Shown: piece by piece, positions 18,486 through 29,747 of the stretch
Layout of the letters: every line of letters starts with the position of its first letter
Position numbering within the stretch: position 1 is the first letter of the stretch
NCBI RefSeq assembly: GCF_030845175.1
Contig: NZ_CP132542.1
Coordinates: forward strand, 62,001-126,000
DNA length: 64,000 bases
Source: Coralliovum pocilloporae
GTDB lineage: Bacteria > Pseudomonadota > Alphaproteobacteria > Rhizobiales > Cohaesibacteraceae
Direction: 5' to 3'
The notes under the pieces: generated by a model
What the model saw: only the letters and a program-made list of their open reading frames with translations
Database searches by the model: none
What the model was told of the DNA's origin: nothing
Program-made: the position numbers and the translations under genes

Positions 18486-19748
18486 CTATTGGGCCAGAGC
18501 GCCCAGTCCATCACGATTATAGACATCGGGGCGGAAATGCACATGCCCCTGACGTGTGGCCCAGGCCGTCACGTATGTCATATAGAGCGGTGTTTTTTCC
18601 TTGATGCGGACATCCAGTCGCTCGCCGCTGCCAATTGCGGAATCGACCCGTGCCCGGTTCCAGTCCCCATTTGGCTGCAGCAGCCAGGATACGAAATCGC
18701 GAACATTATGAACGCGTACACAGCCCGAGCTATGGAAACGATAGTTCTGACCAAACAGGCTCTGGGACGGCGTATCGTGCAGATAGACCGCATGCGGATT
18801 ATGGAAGTTGATCCGTACAGAGCCCAGGGAATTCTCAGAACCCGGATCCTGACGGAACAGGTACTTTGTCGCTTCATCAGTATGCCAGTCTATGGAATTC
18901 TGATCGAGCAGGTTCCCCTTCCAGTCATAGATAAAGATCTTGTTGCGCAGCAGATATTGCGGATCCTGCTGCATCTTAGGAATGAGATCCTTGCGGATAA
19001 TGCTCTTGGGCACGTGCCAATACGGATTGAAGTTCAGCTCATGAATTTTGCTGTTCAGAATTGGTGTCTGCCGGTCAATCTTGCCGACAACAGCCACATG
19101 ACGCGAATAGACCGCACGCTGCTCGACAGCTTCAATCTCGGCCGCCGGAATATTGACCATCACGAACCGGTCTCCCAGGAAACCGGACATGGCGCGCAGG
19201 CGCACAAGATTTGTCTGCAGCTGGTTCAGTCGCACATCAGCTGGAACATTGAGTGCACGATAGGTCGCCTCACGCACGACACCATCATCCCGGATGCCAT
19301 GCCGCGCCTGGAACCGTCGCACCGCCATAGCTGCTTCTGCATCATAAACATCATTCACATCTGCACCCGGCGCCATATCACCGGACGCAATCAGGCGCTG
19401 ACGCAACTGCGGAACATTTCTATGCCTGGAACCAAGGCGCAGCCGTGCGCCATGCGGTACTGCCGGCCATCCACCCTTCTGAACGATGTAGGAATAGCGG
19501 GCCACAGCCTGCTCGATGAAGACCCCGGCCTCGTGGGACAGCACAGGCTCAGCACCCAGAACTTCACTGCGAACATCACGGTTCGGATCAAACCCCTGGG
19601 ACCAGGCGGACCGACGGTTGTTCTTGAGGAAGACAGTCACAGGGTTCTCGGCCTGCGCCGCGCTCGAAAGAAGCGTCGCCGAGCCTGCAGCCAGTCCTGT
19701 AACAAACGCCCTGCGATCCAGCGTGCGCGTGGTCTTTGGAGAAGTCAT
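18486..19748 (-). CDS. ldtP: L,D-transpeptidase, LdtP-like
   Basis: Periplasmic YkuD-family enzyme (420 aa) that forms 3-3 peptidoglycan cross-links or anchors proteins to the wall. The N-terminus carries a twin-arginine-type signal (DRRAFVTGLAAG, cleavage near AQA-EN). A peptidoglycan-binding helix bundle (about 130-170: VNDVYDAEAAMAVRRFQARH) precedes the YkuD domain with YLHDTPS and the catalytic Cys343 in HSSGCVRVHNVRDF. The regulator ldtR lies just upstream on the same strand, as in Liberibacter and rhizobia, where LdtR controls this gene. The symbol follows that neighbourhood; expression control here is inferred. Confidence 0.93.
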   Translation of the reverse strand: MTSPKTTRTLDRRAFVTGLAAGSATLLSSAAQAENPVTVFLKNNRRSAWSQGFDPNRDVRSEVLGAEPVLSHEAGVFIEQAVARYSYIVQKGGWPAVPHGARLRLGSRHRNVPQLRQRLIASGDMAPGADVNDVYDAEAAMAVRRFQARHGIRDDGVVREATYRALNVPADVRLNQLQTNLVRLRAMSGFLGDRFVMVNIPAAEIEAVEQRAVYSRHVAVVGKIDRQTPILNSKIHELNFNPYWHVPKSIIRKDLIPKMQQDPQYLLRNKIFIYDWKGNLLDQNSIDWHTDEATKYLFRQDPGSENSLGSVRINFHNPHAVYLHDTPSQSLFGQNYRFHSSGCVRVHNVRDFVSWLLQPNGDWNRARVDSAIGSGERLDVRIKEKTPLYMTYVTAWATRQGHVHFRPDVYNRDGLGALAQ

Positions 19749-19989
19749 TTTACGATCCGATTATATCTCGTGCCGGTGTCAATACCGCATGTATCAATGG
19801 GCTCGCTTCGACCCAAAACAAATCGCGAGCGCGTTACGGTTCAGTCAATACGCATCCGTACATGAAACTCTGAATAAAATATGACATAGTCCGGCAAGAA
19901 TTCGAAGCCAAACAAATTCTGAAAAAAAGCGGAAGGCGTTACCCAAAAACCACAAACACAGGGAGTTCCGCCGCTTCCTGCCCTCAGAC

Positions 19990-20020
19990 AAAAGAAAACG
20001 GGGCGCCATAAGCACCCCGT
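19990..20020 (-). terminator. Rho-independent terminator after ldtR
   Basis: On the minus strand ACGGGGTGC and GCGCCCCGT (19998-20020) make a 9-bp stem with one G-T pair, followed by TTTTCTTTTG. It ends ldtR, so ldtP must have its own promoter in 19749-19990, a stretch of about 240 bp with no other gene. Confidence 0.85.
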
Positions 20021-20047
20021 CTTGATCTTCACAAATTAGTGTTCCCG

Positions 20048-20560
20048 TCAGAGACGGTACAAAATCTGATCCGTCCAGAACCGTTCAAGTCGTTTCAGCG
20101 ACTTGTTCATGGCCTGGAAGTCTTCAACGCTCACACCACCGACTTTCTCGACAGTCTCGATATGGCGCTCATAGAGACCGGCAACCACATCTGCGATTTC
20201 CTGCCCGTGATCCGTCAGACGAACCCGGACAGACCGCCGGTCAGTCTTCGAACGCTCATGATGGATATAGCCGAGGTCCACCAGTTTCTTGAGATTGTAA
20301 GACACATTCGAGCCCAGATAGAACCCGCGGGTGCGCAGTTCCCCTGCCGTCAACTCGGAATCACCGATATGGAACAGCAAGAGTGCCTGAACGCTATTCA
20401 CATCCGACCGGCCCATGCGATCAAATTCATCCTTGATCACATCCAGCAAACGGCGGTGCAGTCGCTCAACATAGCTCAGCGCCTCAAGATAGAGCGGTCT
20501 GATGTCCGCTACCTCTTCCGCTGGCTCCAACGTGTCGAGCTTCATCGATACGTTGCTCAT
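20048..20560 (-). CDS. ldtR: MarR-family winged-helix regulator LdtR
   Basis: Transcription factor of 170 aa closely resembling LdtR of Liberibacter and Sinorhizobium, a ligand-sensitive activator of the adjacent L,D-transpeptidase linked to osmotic tolerance. MarR-fold features: dimerisation helices (YLEALSYVERLHRRLLDVIK), recognition region TRGFYLGSNVSYNLKKLVDL and wing HERSKTDRRSVRVRLTDHG. ATG 20560 has GAGAGG about 8 nt before it. The 217-bp upstream gap should contain its promoter and probably an autoregulatory site. Assignment rests on family similarity plus the ldtP neighbour. Confidence 0.92.
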   Translation of the reverse strand: MSNVSMKLDTLEPAEEVADIRPLYLEALSYVERLHRRLLDVIKDEFDRMGRSDVNSVQALLLFHIGDSELTAGELRTRGFYLGSNVSYNLKKLVDLGYIHHERSKTDRRSVRVRLTDHGQEIADVVAGLYERHIETVEKVGGVSVEDFQAMNKSLKRLERFWTDQILYRL

Positions 20561-20777
20561 AGTTACGCCTCTCTGACATCTGTTCTTATGGGCCTGTTTT
20601 TTATTGGTGGCCCTTATTCAATACAGGCGACTATAGGCGAGGCATTCTAAAATCCACTTAAGAGAGACGGATAACGAAACCTTACCAGGGCCTCTCAAAT
20701 GACATACAATCTATCAGAGTAAAGAGAACGTTTCTAAAAACGACCGGCTTTTATCTATTGAATACGGTCCGGAACGC

Positions 20778-21206
20778 TCAATAGCCCTGTTGTGCATGGA
20801 TACGCTCACGCACGTAGAGCAGACAGAGATAGATGAGAACCGTTACCCCATCGAAAATCAGAAGCGGTGCATTGAACTGGGTTATTTCCGGGAAGAAAAC
20901 CGCCAGTACGGCATTGAGAAATGCAGCGGCCATCCAGACCACCACGCCCCAGGTTGCCAGGATCCAGAGGCCGGTGGACGCCACCAGCAGCACCACAGCA
21001 AAAAAGACAAGTTCGACCTGACCACTCACGGAAAGCCCGAGCAGGCCTTCAGGATGCCCGCTCAGCCCGGTCAAGTCAGCCCATCGCAAAATGCCACGCA
21101 CCATGAGGACAGCAGCCATGACACGCAAGAACACAGACAGGGCCAGATCCGAGCGAATAGCAGCGCTCTGCCCGGGCAATCCTGATCTGTCAGTCCTGCT
21201 GATCAT
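20778..21206 (-). CDS. Four-helix membrane protein (DUF6163-like)
   Basis: A 142-aa integral membrane protein with four hydrophobic stretches (for example LALSVFLRVMAAVLMVRGIL and ELVFFAVVLLVASTGLWILA). It ends in a short charged tail (YVRERIHAQQGY). Position and size suggest the DUF6163 family often found beside ldtR; I cannot verify the match. Function unknown. The start was placed at ATG 21206 rather than the in-frame GTG at 21209. It follows the hydroxyisobutyryl-CoA hydrolase gene by 28 bp, so it may be on the valine-operon transcript. Confidence 0.7.
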   Translation of the reverse strand: MISRTDRSGLPGQSAAIRSDLALSVFLRVMAAVLMVRGILRWADLTGLSGHPEGLLGLSVSGQVELVFFAVVLLVASTGLWILATWGVVVWMAAAFLNAVLAVFFPEITQFNAPLLIFDGVTVLIYLCLLYVRERIHAQQGY

Positions 21207-21234
21207 CACATGGTCTCACTTCAGTCGCTGACCG

Positions 21235-22281
21235 CTATCGGTCAAATGTCAGTTCATCGTCGCCAAGTTCGGCGAAGTATGCATCGATATCACGTGACGA
21301 CACCAGATCAAGCCTCTCCGGTGACCAGCGTGGATTATTATCCTTGTCGATAATGGCAGCACGGATGCCCTCATAGAACTCCTGCCCCGACAACAGACGG
21401 GAAACAATCCGATACTCCATCTGCATGGCGGCCCTGAAATCAAGCGCCAATCCCTCCTGCATCTGCCGGAATGCGATATGCAGACTGGTCGGAGATTTCA
21501 AACGGATTGTGGCAGCCGTCTGGCCGCACCACTCATCACCATTTAAAGCCGCCTTATCCAGACGGGACATCACGGTCTCAAGATTATCAGCCCTGAAATG
21601 CGCATCAAGGGCGTCTGCGAGCGCTCCAATCCGATCCGCAGGCACTGATTCTTCATGTGCTGCCAGAACAGCATCTGTATCGGGGCTCTCCACGAGCGCT
21701 TCAAGAAGCACCTCGAAACGATGAGACGGCACGGTATGGGTCAGAACACCAGCCCATAATGCGTCTCCCTGTTTCAGGCGATCTCCAGTCAGGGCCAGAT
21801 AGACACCGCAGCTCCCCTTAAGACGGGGGAGAAAATAAGAGCCGCCCACATCCGGGAAAAAGCCGATACCCACTTCAGGCATGGCAAAGCCGACATTGTC
21901 CCCGCCGATCCGATGAGAGCCATTCACCGAAACACCGACACCGCCTCCCATGACGATGCCGTCAATCAGGGAGATATAGGGTTTTGGATAGTGATGGATA
22001 TAAGCATTGAGCCGATACTCATCTCTGAAGAAATCAAGCGGAGGTTTGCCCGCCCGCCCCGATTCATAGAGATCCCGAATATCACCACCCGCACTGAACG
22101 CCCGTTCTGATGTGGATCTGACAACAATATGGGCTACACTGCTGTTCGTCTCCCAATTCCGCAACTGATCAGACAGGCGCAGAACCATGTCATGACTTAA
22201 CGCATTCAGCGCCTTGGGACGGTTGAGCGTAACCAGACCGGCACAGCCCCTCTGCTCAAAGAGAATATCGTCACTGCTCAT
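21235..22281 (-). CDS. 3-hydroxyisobutyryl-CoA hydrolase
   Basis: Crotonase-fold thioesterase (348 aa) acting in valine breakdown: it frees 3-hydroxyisobutyrate from CoA. Family marks are FSAGGDIRDLYESG, GIVMGGGVGVSVNG and MPEVGIGFFPDVGGSYFLPR, with the acidic residues that separate hydrolases from hydratases. The C-terminal part (NNPRWSPERLDLVSSRDIDA) is specific to the HIBCH group. ATG 22281 was chosen because GAGG lies 9 nt upstream; GTG 22287 overlaps the previous stop. It is coupled to an isobutyryl-CoA dehydrogenase gene. Confidence 0.92.
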   Translation of the reverse strand: MSSDDILFEQRGCAGLVTLNRPKALNALSHDMVLRLSDQLRNWETNSSVAHIVVRSTSERAFSAGGDIRDLYESGRAGKPPLDFFRDEYRLNAYIHHYPKPYISLIDGIVMGGGVGVSVNGSHRIGGDNVGFAMPEVGIGFFPDVGGSYFLPRLKGSCGVYLALTGDRLKQGDALWAGVLTHTVPSHRFEVLLEALVESPDTDAVLAAHEESVPADRIGALADALDAHFRADNLETVMSRLDKAALNGDEWCGQTAATIRLKSPTSLHIAFRQMQEGLALDFRAAMQMEYRIVSRLLSGQEFYEGIRAAIIDKDNNPRWSPERLDLVSSRDIDAYFAELGDDELTFDR

Positions 22282-22283
22282 GA

Positions 22284-23429
22284 TCACTGACCTCGTTCAA
22301 ACAGCTTGCGGGCGATGATCAGTCGCATCACTTCATTGGTTCCCTCGAGAATCTGATGGACACGGACATCCCGCAAATGGCGCTCTATGGGAAAATCGCG
22401 CAAATAGCCATAGCCACCGTGCAATTGCAGCGCTTCATTGACCACCTGAAAGCCCACATCCGTTGCAAATCGCTTGGCCATGGCAGCCTGCTGTGTCGCA
22501 GCTGGGTGTTTATCCGAGACCATCAGCGCTGCCTTGTGCAGCAGTAGACGCGCTGCCTCAAGTTCGGTCGCCATATCGGCAACCCGGAACTGAAGCGCCT
22601 GAAACTCGGCAATGGCTCGCCCAAACTGCTTCCGTTCCTGCATATAGGCAATAGACCGGTCCAGACAGGCCTGTGCCGCGCCCAGCGAACAGGCCCCGAT
22701 ATTCAGACGTCCGCCATCGAGGCCCGCCATGGCTATCCTGAACCCGCTTCCCTCACCACCAATCAGATTGGCTGCAGGCACGCGACAGTTTTCAAACATG
22801 ACCATTGCCGTCGGCTGACTCTTCCAGCCCAGCTTGGCTTCGTTGGCACCGAATGACAGACCCGGCGTTCCATTTTCCACAACAAAGCATGAGACACCTT
22901 TCGGCCCCTCTCCGCCCGTCCGCGCCATGACCACATAGATATCAGATCGCCCACCACCGGAAATAAAGGCCTTCGATCCGTTCAGCACATAAGCATCACC
23001 ATCCCGCTCAGCCCGGGTTTTCAGACTGGCTGCATCAGACCCGGCTCCAGGCTCGGTCAGGCAATAGCTGGCGAAATGCTCCATGGAACACAGTCTGGGG
23101 AGAAACCGTGTCCGCTGCTCATCAGACCCAAACGTATCAATCATCCACGCGGCCATATTGTGGATAGAAATATAGGCAGCGGTTGATGTGCAGCCTTTTG
23201 ACAATTCCTCGAAAATGATCGCGGCATCCAGACGATTGAGAGCGGAACCACCCACATCGTCTTTCACATAGATACCACCAAAGCCAAGAGCCGCAGCCTC
23301 CCGCAGAACATCTTCGGGGAAGATCGATTGCTCGTCCCACTCCCGGGCATGCGGCTCCATCTGGTCTGCTGCAAAAGACCGTGCCATGTCCTGAATGGCA
23401 CTTTGCTCTTCAGTCAGTTGAAAGTCCAT
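22284..23429 (-). CDS. Acyl-CoA dehydrogenase, isobutyryl-CoA type
   Basis: FAD enzyme (381 aa) passing electrons to [16 protein letters not shown] and the following [20 protein letters not shown] are characteristic of the ACAD8 (isobutyryl-CoA dehydrogenase) branch; the catalytic Glu sits in [12 protein letters not shown]. With the hydrolase next door this makes two valine-catabolism steps (isobutyryl-CoA to methacrylyl-CoA, and release of 3-hydroxyisobutyrate). The hydratase and MmsA/MmsB must be encoded elsewhere. A 156-bp gap separates it from divergent hemB. Confidence 0.92.
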   Translation of the reverse strand: MDFQLTEEQSAIQDMARSFAADQMEPHAREWDEQSIFPEDVLREAAALGFGGIYVKDDVGGSALNRLDAAIIFEELSKGCTSTAAYISIHNMAAWMIDTFGSDEQRTRFLPRLCSMEHFASYCLTEPGAGSDAASLKTRAERDGDAYVLNGSKAFISGGGRSDIYVVMARTGGEGPKGVSCFVVENGTPGLSFGANEAKLGWKSQPTAMVMFENCRVPAANLIGGEGSGFRIAMAGLDGGRLNIGACSLGAAQACLDRSIAYMQERKQFGRAIAEFQALQFRVADMATELEAARLLLHKAALMVSDKHPAATQQAAMAKRFATDVGFQVVNEALQLHGGYGYLRDFPIERHLRDVRVHQILEGTNEVMRLIIARKLFERGQ

Positions 23430-23585
23430 AACTCCCCTTTCATGCCCGCTTTAAGGCCTTCCGCGTCAGCATGTCACGGTAATAGAAAACAGTCATTTGC
23501 AGATAGCACCAAGCTGATCTCTTGTCCGGCAACCCCGCGAGGTGATAAGTTTTGCCAAGCAGACACGGTTTGAGGAAGTTAATCA

Positions 23586-24628
<1,043 letters not shown>

Positions 24629-24632
<4 letters not shown>

Positions 24633-25093
24633 GAGGCAAGAGAACCGGACCTGTCGCGGCCTTGAGCCTCACACTGGTATTGCTGTTGTCAGCCTGCCAG
24701 GATCAAGGCAAATTGCTGACGCGTCTGTGTCTGGCAACGCTTCCGGCCCTTGAGTCTGCCGAGAGCAAGATCACGGTTCGGTCCGTTTCAAATCTGTCCG
24801 CTGCTGAAGTGCGCATTGATTATGAGACCTATCAGAACGGAGCTTATGACTCCGGTGTTGCTGTCTGCGAATATGGTCACGATGCAGCTACGGGAAACCG
24901 CACGGCGCTGGCGGGGATCGACACTCATTTCGGCCGCCTGTCCGAAACCCAGTTGTGGGCTCTCAAGCGGTTCTGGCTGGCACGCCCTGGCAAAATCAGC
25001 GAAGCTATCGACATGCTGGCCTTTGAAGATGGTGGAGAAGTCATCGCCCCATCCCCATTCGAACAATTATTAGCGCTTTTTGACGGGGATTGA
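24629..25093 (+). CDS. Uncharacterised lipoprotein
   Basis: A 154-aa protein starting at GTG 24629 inside the hemB stop (GTGA). It has a lipoprotein signal ending LLLSAC (Cys at about residue 23). The mature part carries a short aromatic/polar region (RIDYETYQNGAYDSGVAVCE) and an acidic C-terminus. A second Cys pairs with nothing obvious. I recognise no family. Coupling to hemB suggests co-expression, but not necessarily a role in heme synthesis. Confidence 0.78.
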
Positions 25094-25161
25094 GCCCTAC
25101 CCTCTCCGATATTCAGAGACTGATCACAAGAGCCGCCAACTCCTGGAAAGAAACCTGCAGA

Positions 25162-26400
25162 ATGCCTGAACACACTTCTGTCGACCTGTCGACGATACAG
25201 GATGCCGCCTCGATCATTGAAGGCCATATCTTACGGACTCCGACCCTGTTCTCCCCGCGCCTGAGCGCCCGGCTCGGAGCAAAGGTCCACGTCAAGTATG
25301 ACAACATGCAGGCCACCGGTGCCTTCAAGGAGCGTGGGGCGCTGGTCAAGCTGACCATGCTGTCAGAAGACGAGCGGAAACGCGGCGTCGTTGCCATGTC
25401 AGCGGGCAATCATGCACAGGCTGTTGCCTATCATGCCGGTCGGCTTGGCATTCCGGCAACCATCGTCATGCCGCGTTTCACACCATTCGTGAAAGTCGAA
25501 GCCACTGAATCCTATGGCGCGACCGTCGTTCTTCACGGTGACACCCTCATTGAGGCTCAACAGGAAGCACAGCGCCTGTCAGAAGAAGAAGGCCTCGTCT
25601 GGGTTCATCCATTCGACGACCCGGATGTCATTCGCGGACAGGGAACCATCGCTCTTGAAATGCTGGAGGACTGCCCGGATCTCGATACGCTTGTGGTCCC
25701 TATCGGAGGCGGAGGTCTGATTTCCGGTATTGCTGTTGCCGCAAAAGCGTTGAAGCCTGAGATCACCATCGTCGGCGTTGAAACGGAGCTTTATCCGGGC
25801 ATGACACGCGCCCTCAAAGACCCCTCTCTTGAATGCGGAGGCAACACCATTGCCGAAGGCATTGCCGTCAAGGATGTGGGGCAGCTCACCCGTCGCATTA
25901 CGGCAGAGCATGTGGATGAGCTGGTGATTATCCCCGAGGCGCTCGTGGAACAGGCCATCTATCTCTATATGGCCCTTCAGAAAACCAGTGCGGAAGGTGC
26001 AGGCGGAGCAGGCCTTGCAGCCCTTCTCCATGACCCTGAACGGTACCACGGCAAATCTGTCGGGCTGGTGCTGTGCGGTGGTAATATTGATGCACGTATC
26101 CTCACTTCCATCATGGTGCGGCAGCTCGAGAGCGAAGACAAGATTGTCACTCTGCGGATGATCATCCCGGACCGGCCCGGCATCCTGGGTACCATCTCGA
26201 CGATTATCGGCGGTATGGGTGCAAATATCCTGGAGGTCTCCCATCATCGGCATTTCCTTGCGGTTCCCGCCAAGGGGGCCACTCTGGATGTGACCATGGA
26301 AACCCGGAACCGGGATCACGCTGAACGGATCATCAAAAGCCTGGAAGCAGAAGATCTGATCGTCCGGCGACTGAAATCAGCCCGTAGCGATGATGCCTGA
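25162..26400 (+). CDS. Threonine ammonia-lyase with C-terminal ACT domain
   Basis: PLP enzyme (412 aa) deaminating threonine (or serine) to 2-oxobutyrate. PLP lysine is Lys56 in ATGAFKERGA; the glycine loop is VVPIGGGGLISGIAVA. A single ACT domain (about 335-405, beginning VTLRMIIPDRPGILGTIS) marks the TdcB-like, allosterically regulated short form rather than IlvA with two ACT-like domains. The frame is open back to TTG 25090, overlapping the lipoprotein stop, but family alignment and an upstream GGAAAG favour ATG 25162. Confidence 0.93.
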   Translation: MPEHTSVDLSTIQDAASIIEGHILRTPTLFSPRLSARLGAKVHVKYDNMQATGAFKERGALVKLTMLSEDERKRGVVAMSAGNHAQAVAYHAGRLGIPATIVMPRFTPFVKVEATESYGATVVLHGDTLIEAQQEAQRLSEEEGLVWVHPFDDPDVIRGQGTIALEMLEDCPDLDTLVVPIGGGGLISGIAVAAKALKPEITIVGVETELYPGMTRALKDPSLECGGNTIAEGIAVKDVGQLTRRITAEHVDELVIIPEALVEQAIYLYMALQKTSAEGAGGAGLAALLHDPERYHGKSVGLVLCGGNIDARILTSIMVRQLESEDKIVTLRMIIPDRPGILGTISTIIGGMGANILEVSHHRHFLAVPAKGATLDVTMETRNRDHAERIIKSLEAEDLIVRRLKSARSDDA

Positions 26401-26470
26401 TGCTCACTTGTAAAGCCCGCTGCCTTCCCCATCTCTTGTGTGACGATATATTCAAAATACAGGATGCGAT

Positions 26471-26935
26471 ATGAGCACCGAAAATCCGTTGCCTCAGACA
26501 GGAGTTGGTATTAGCCGCACCATGACATCAGGTGTCAGAACACGCCGGATGATGGCCTTTGTGGTTGATGCCATCATCATCGCAGTGCTCACATCCATTA
26601 TGTATGTGGTGGTTGCCGTTCTCGGGATAGTCACACTGTCTCTGGGGTGGCTGCTGTTTCCAGCGGTCTTTCCCTGTGTTGCCCTGCTCTACAATGCATC
26701 GACTCTTGGCAGCCGTGATGCGGCAACAATCGGCATGCGTCTGATGGGGCTTCAGGTCCGCTTTGAGGATGGCGCATCCATGACCATGCTGCAGGCATTG
26801 GCGCACACCCTGCTCTTCTATGTATCCGTCACCATTCTGACGCCATTTGTGCTGCTGCTGTCACTGTTCACCAGACACAAACAATTGCTGCATGATCTCC
26901 TGTTGGGCGTCATTGCCGTGAACTCTGACCAATAG
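26471..26935 (+). CDS. RDD family membrane protein
   Basis: A 154-aa inner-membrane protein with the RDD signature near the N-terminus (TRRMMAFVVDAIIIAVLTSI) and the second conserved stretch SRDAATIGMRLMGLQVRFED. It has three hydrophobic segments. Some RDD proteins act as Na+/H+ antiporters, but most are uncharacterised; no substrate can be inferred. It lies 70 bp past the threonine ammonia-lyase and may have its own promoter. Confidence 0.88.
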   Translation: MSTENPLPQTGVGISRTMTSGVRTRRMMAFVVDAIIIAVLTSIMYVVVAVLGIVTLSLGWLLFPAVFPCVALLYNASTLGSRDAATIGMRLMGLQVRFEDGASMTMLQALAHTLLFYVSVTILTPFVLLLSLFTRHKQLLHDLLLGVIAVNSDQ

Positions 26936-27049
26936 ATGCCGTTTCCTTGATGGTATCAATATCCGGTGCCCTTAAAATTGATTTCGTGCTTTAATTGTAC
27001 GGAATCAGAACCCACCGCAATGCGGCAAAGGAAGACCGGGGACTGTTGA

Positions 27050-28897
27050 GTGGATTATAGTTTTGCGGGCCATGCCAGCAATCTTCATATGTGGCTGTCA
27101 CTGGCAATCATTTCAGCCACAATCTTTGCTTTTGCCTGGGAACGTTATTCGATTGAAGCCATTTCTCTGGCTTCACTGGCCGCTTTCCTGTTTCTGTTTA
27201 CAGTCTTCCCTTATCAGAACACCGCGACGGGCATTCTTGTTGATGCCGAGCAAATCCTTTCCGGATTCGCCAACCCCGCGCTTATTACAATCCTGTCCCT
27301 GCTGATTGTCGGACAGGCGCTTTTCCAGACGGATGCTCTCGACAGACCCAGCCAGCTTATCTCGCGGCTGGCCAGAAAAAACCGCTGGCTGGCAATCACC
27401 GGCGTCTATCTGGTTGCAGGCATTGTAAGCGCTTTCATGAACAATACGCCTGTTGTGGTGATGTTCATCCCGATCCTCTCTGCCCTTGCTGCCAGCGAAC
27501 GGATGAGCCCGGCACGTGTTCTGATGCCTCTGAGCTTCATCAGTATTCTGGGCGGCATGACCACGCTTATCGGCTCATCCACCAACCTGCTTGTGGCGGG
27601 CGTATCCGAGAAGGCCGGTTTCCCCATCGGCTTCTTCGACATCACGGCTGTCGGCGTCATCCTCGCCGGTGTCGGTGCGGTCTATGCACTGGTCATCATG
27701 CCGCGTCTGCTGTCGGACAGGGAAACCATGGCCGACGAGTTGCGCCATGGCGATGGCAAGCATTTCATAGCACAAATCATCATCTCGGATTCCCACAGCC
27801 TGAACGGTGTTCGTGCCGTTGCAGGCATGTTCCCCGACCTGAAGGACATGACGGTTCGACTGGTGCAACGTGGCGAGCAGCCGCTTCTGCCTCCCTTCGA
27901 TGACATCACGCTGGAGACAGGAGATGTTGTCGTGGTGGCTGCAACACGCGCAGCTCTCACAAAAGCACTCTCGTCCAAGAAAAAACTGCTCCAGCATGAC
28001 GAGGAGCAGGAAGAGGAAGCCAATACAGCACCCCCGTCAGACTTCACTCTGGCGGAGGTGATTATCCCGCCCGGCTCCCGCATGATCCGTCGCATGGTGT
28101 CGGCAGCAAACATTCACGCAGATACAGATTGCGTTGTTCTTGGCATCCAGCGTCGCGCCCGCATGCCACGTATGTCGATCAGCGACATCCGGCTTGAGAC
28201 CGGCGACGTTCTGCTTGTTGGCGGTTCCAGAACCGACATCATGGGTCTGAGATCCAATCGCGACATGCTGGTGGTTGATTTCTCAGCGGCAGACGTGCCC
28301 ATGCGCAGCCGCGCACCGCATGCGCTTGCCATTTTCGGTGCAATGATCATCACAGCAGCAACAGGTATCCTGCCTATCGTTACATCAGCCCTTCTGGCAA
28401 CACTGGCGATGATAGCCGCAGGCTGTATCAACATCCGCCAGACGGCCCGTGCCATTGACGGCAAAATTCTGATGCTGATCGCAGCCTCACTGGCCAGTGC
28501 AACGGCTCTGGAAGCAACAGGAGGGGCGGAATTCATCGCCCATGGCGTGGTCCTGGCCCTGGAAGGTGCTCCACCGGCTGTGCTTCTGTCCGCCCTTTTC
28601 CTGCTGATTGCCGCTTTGACCAACATCCTGTCAAACAATGCAACAGCCGTTCTCTTCACACCGATTGCGCTCAATATTTCCGCGCAGACCGGATTGCCGG
28701 TAGAACCATTTATCATTGCGGTTATTCTGGCAGCCAACTGCTCGTTCATCACCCCGATCGGCTATCAGACCAATCTTCTTGTTATGGGCCCCGGTCACTA
28801 CAAATTCAGTGATTTCGTCCGGGCTGGCCTGCCATTGGCTATCCTTATCTGGATCACATTTTCGATTGTAGCGCCCTGGTACTATGGTTTGATATAG
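27050..28897 (+). CDS. SLC13/DASS-type permease with two RCK_C domains
   Basis: Large permease (615 aa) of the SLC13 (ArsB/NhaD/DASS) superfamily: N-terminal membrane half (about 15-215; [36 protein letters not shown]), two cytosolic RCK_C (TrkA-C) domains (about 225-405), then a second membrane half ([31 protein letters not shown]). The duplicated SST-N and NNA-T loops form the Na+/anion site. Bacterial members of this architecture often take up sulfate or dicarboxylates; the substrate here is not determined. The start GTG 27050 lacks a strong ribosome site; ATG 27089 is the alternative. Confidence 0.9.
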   Translation: MDYSFAGHASNLHMWLSLAIISATIFAFAWERYSIEAISLASLAAFLFLFTVFPYQNTATGILVDAEQILSGFANPALITILSLLIVGQALFQTDALDRPSQLISRLARKNRWLAITGVYLVAGIVSAFMNNTPVVVMFIPILSALAASERMSPARVLMPLSFISILGGMTTLIGSSTNLLVAGVSEKAGFPIGFFDITAVGVILAGVGAVYALVIMPRLLSDRETMADELRHGDGKHFIAQIIISDSHSLNGVRAVAGMFPDLKDMTVRLVQRGEQPLLPPFDDITLETGDVVVVAATRAALTKALSSKKKLLQHDEEQEEEANTAPPSDFTLAEVIIPPGSRMIRRMVSAANIHADTDCVVLGIQRRARMPRMSISDIRLETGDVLLVGGSRTDIMGLRSNRDMLVVDFSAADVPMRSRAPHALAIFGAMIITAATGILPIVTSALLATLAMIAAGCINIRQTARAIDGKILMLIAASLASATALEATGGAEFIAHGVVLALEGAPPAVLLSALFLLIAALTNILSNNATAVLFTPIALNISAQTGLPVEPFIIAVILAANCSFITPIGYQTNLLVMGPGHYKFSDFVRAGLPLAILIWITFSIVAPWYYGLI

Positions 28898-28905
28898 TCC
28901 TCGCC

Positions 28906-29655
28906 ATGACGCGTCATTTCACAGAAACGCCGCAATTCTTCCTGACGGCTCCCTCAACCTGCCCCTATATTGAAGGGCGGGAGGAACGCAAGATTTTCAC
29001 TCATCTTGTGGGCGAGAATGCTGCCGCTCTGAATGACCTTCTCACCCATGGCGGCTTCAGGCGCAGCCAGAATATTGCCTATCGGCCAGCCTGTGAAGGA
29101 TGTCGCGCCTGCGTTTCCGTCCGGGTGCGTGTGTCAGACTTTGTCTGGGAGCGCAAGTTCCGCAAGATCATGAAACGCAATACGGACCTGATCGGAATAG
29201 AACGTCCCGCTCAGGGGGAAGATGAGCACTATGCCCTCTTCCGGGACTATCTGGAATCCCGGCATGCGGACGGTGGCATGGCGGATATGTCATTCTACGA
29301 TTACATGCAGATGGTGGAGGACAGCCACGTGGACACCATGCTGATCGAATATCGCGCCCGCGATATCGACAGCGGCATATCAGGCGACAGCGAAGGCCCG
29401 CTTTTTGCCACAGCTCTCACCGACCGTCTCGTTGATGGTCTCTCGATGGTCTACTCATTCTATACCCCGTCAGAGCATCACAGAAGCCTTGGCACCTACA
29501 TGATTCTCGAGCATATCGATCGCACACATCGGCTCGGTCTCCCCTATCTCTATCTGGGATACTGGGTCGAGGGGTCTCAGAAAATGGACTACAAGGCCCG
29601 TTTCCTTCCCCAGGAACGATTGGGTATGGAAGGCTGGACTCTGGTGACCAAATAA
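28906..29655 (+). CDS. bpt: Aspartate/glutamate leucyltransferase
   Basis: Transfers Leu from Leu-tRNA to N-terminal Asp/Glu, marking proteins for ClpS/ClpAP. The 249-aa frame has the ATE/Bpt cysteine region ([15 protein letters not shown]), the [11 protein letters not shown] motif and the C-terminal GNAT-like [20 protein letters not shown] followed by LYLGYWV. It sits 8 bp past the permease, possibly on the same transcript. Confidence 0.95.
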   Translation: MTRHFTETPQFFLTAPSTCPYIEGREERKIFTHLVGENAAALNDLLTHGGFRRSQNIAYRPACEGCRACVSVRVRVSDFVWERKFRKIMKRNTDLIGIERPAQGEDEHYALFRDYLESRHADGGMADMSFYDYMQMVEDSHVDTMLIEYRARDIDSGISGDSEGPLFATALTDRLVDGLSMVYSFYTPSEHHRSLGTYMILEHIDRTHRLGLPYLYLGYWVEGSQKMDYKARFLPQERLGMEGWTLVTK

Positions 29656-29747
29656 TCAGCTTGCATCCATCTGCAGCCGCCTTCATACAGCCATATTGAC
29701 CGGACAAGTGAACCGGGAAGAACGACACTCACAGCGCTGTATCCTGA

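Noticed and set aside
18309..19865. A 518-codon open frame on the plus strand
   Set aside because: It is antisense to the well-supported L,D-transpeptidase, has no recognisable domain and no ribosome site; it reflects codon bias on the opposite strand.
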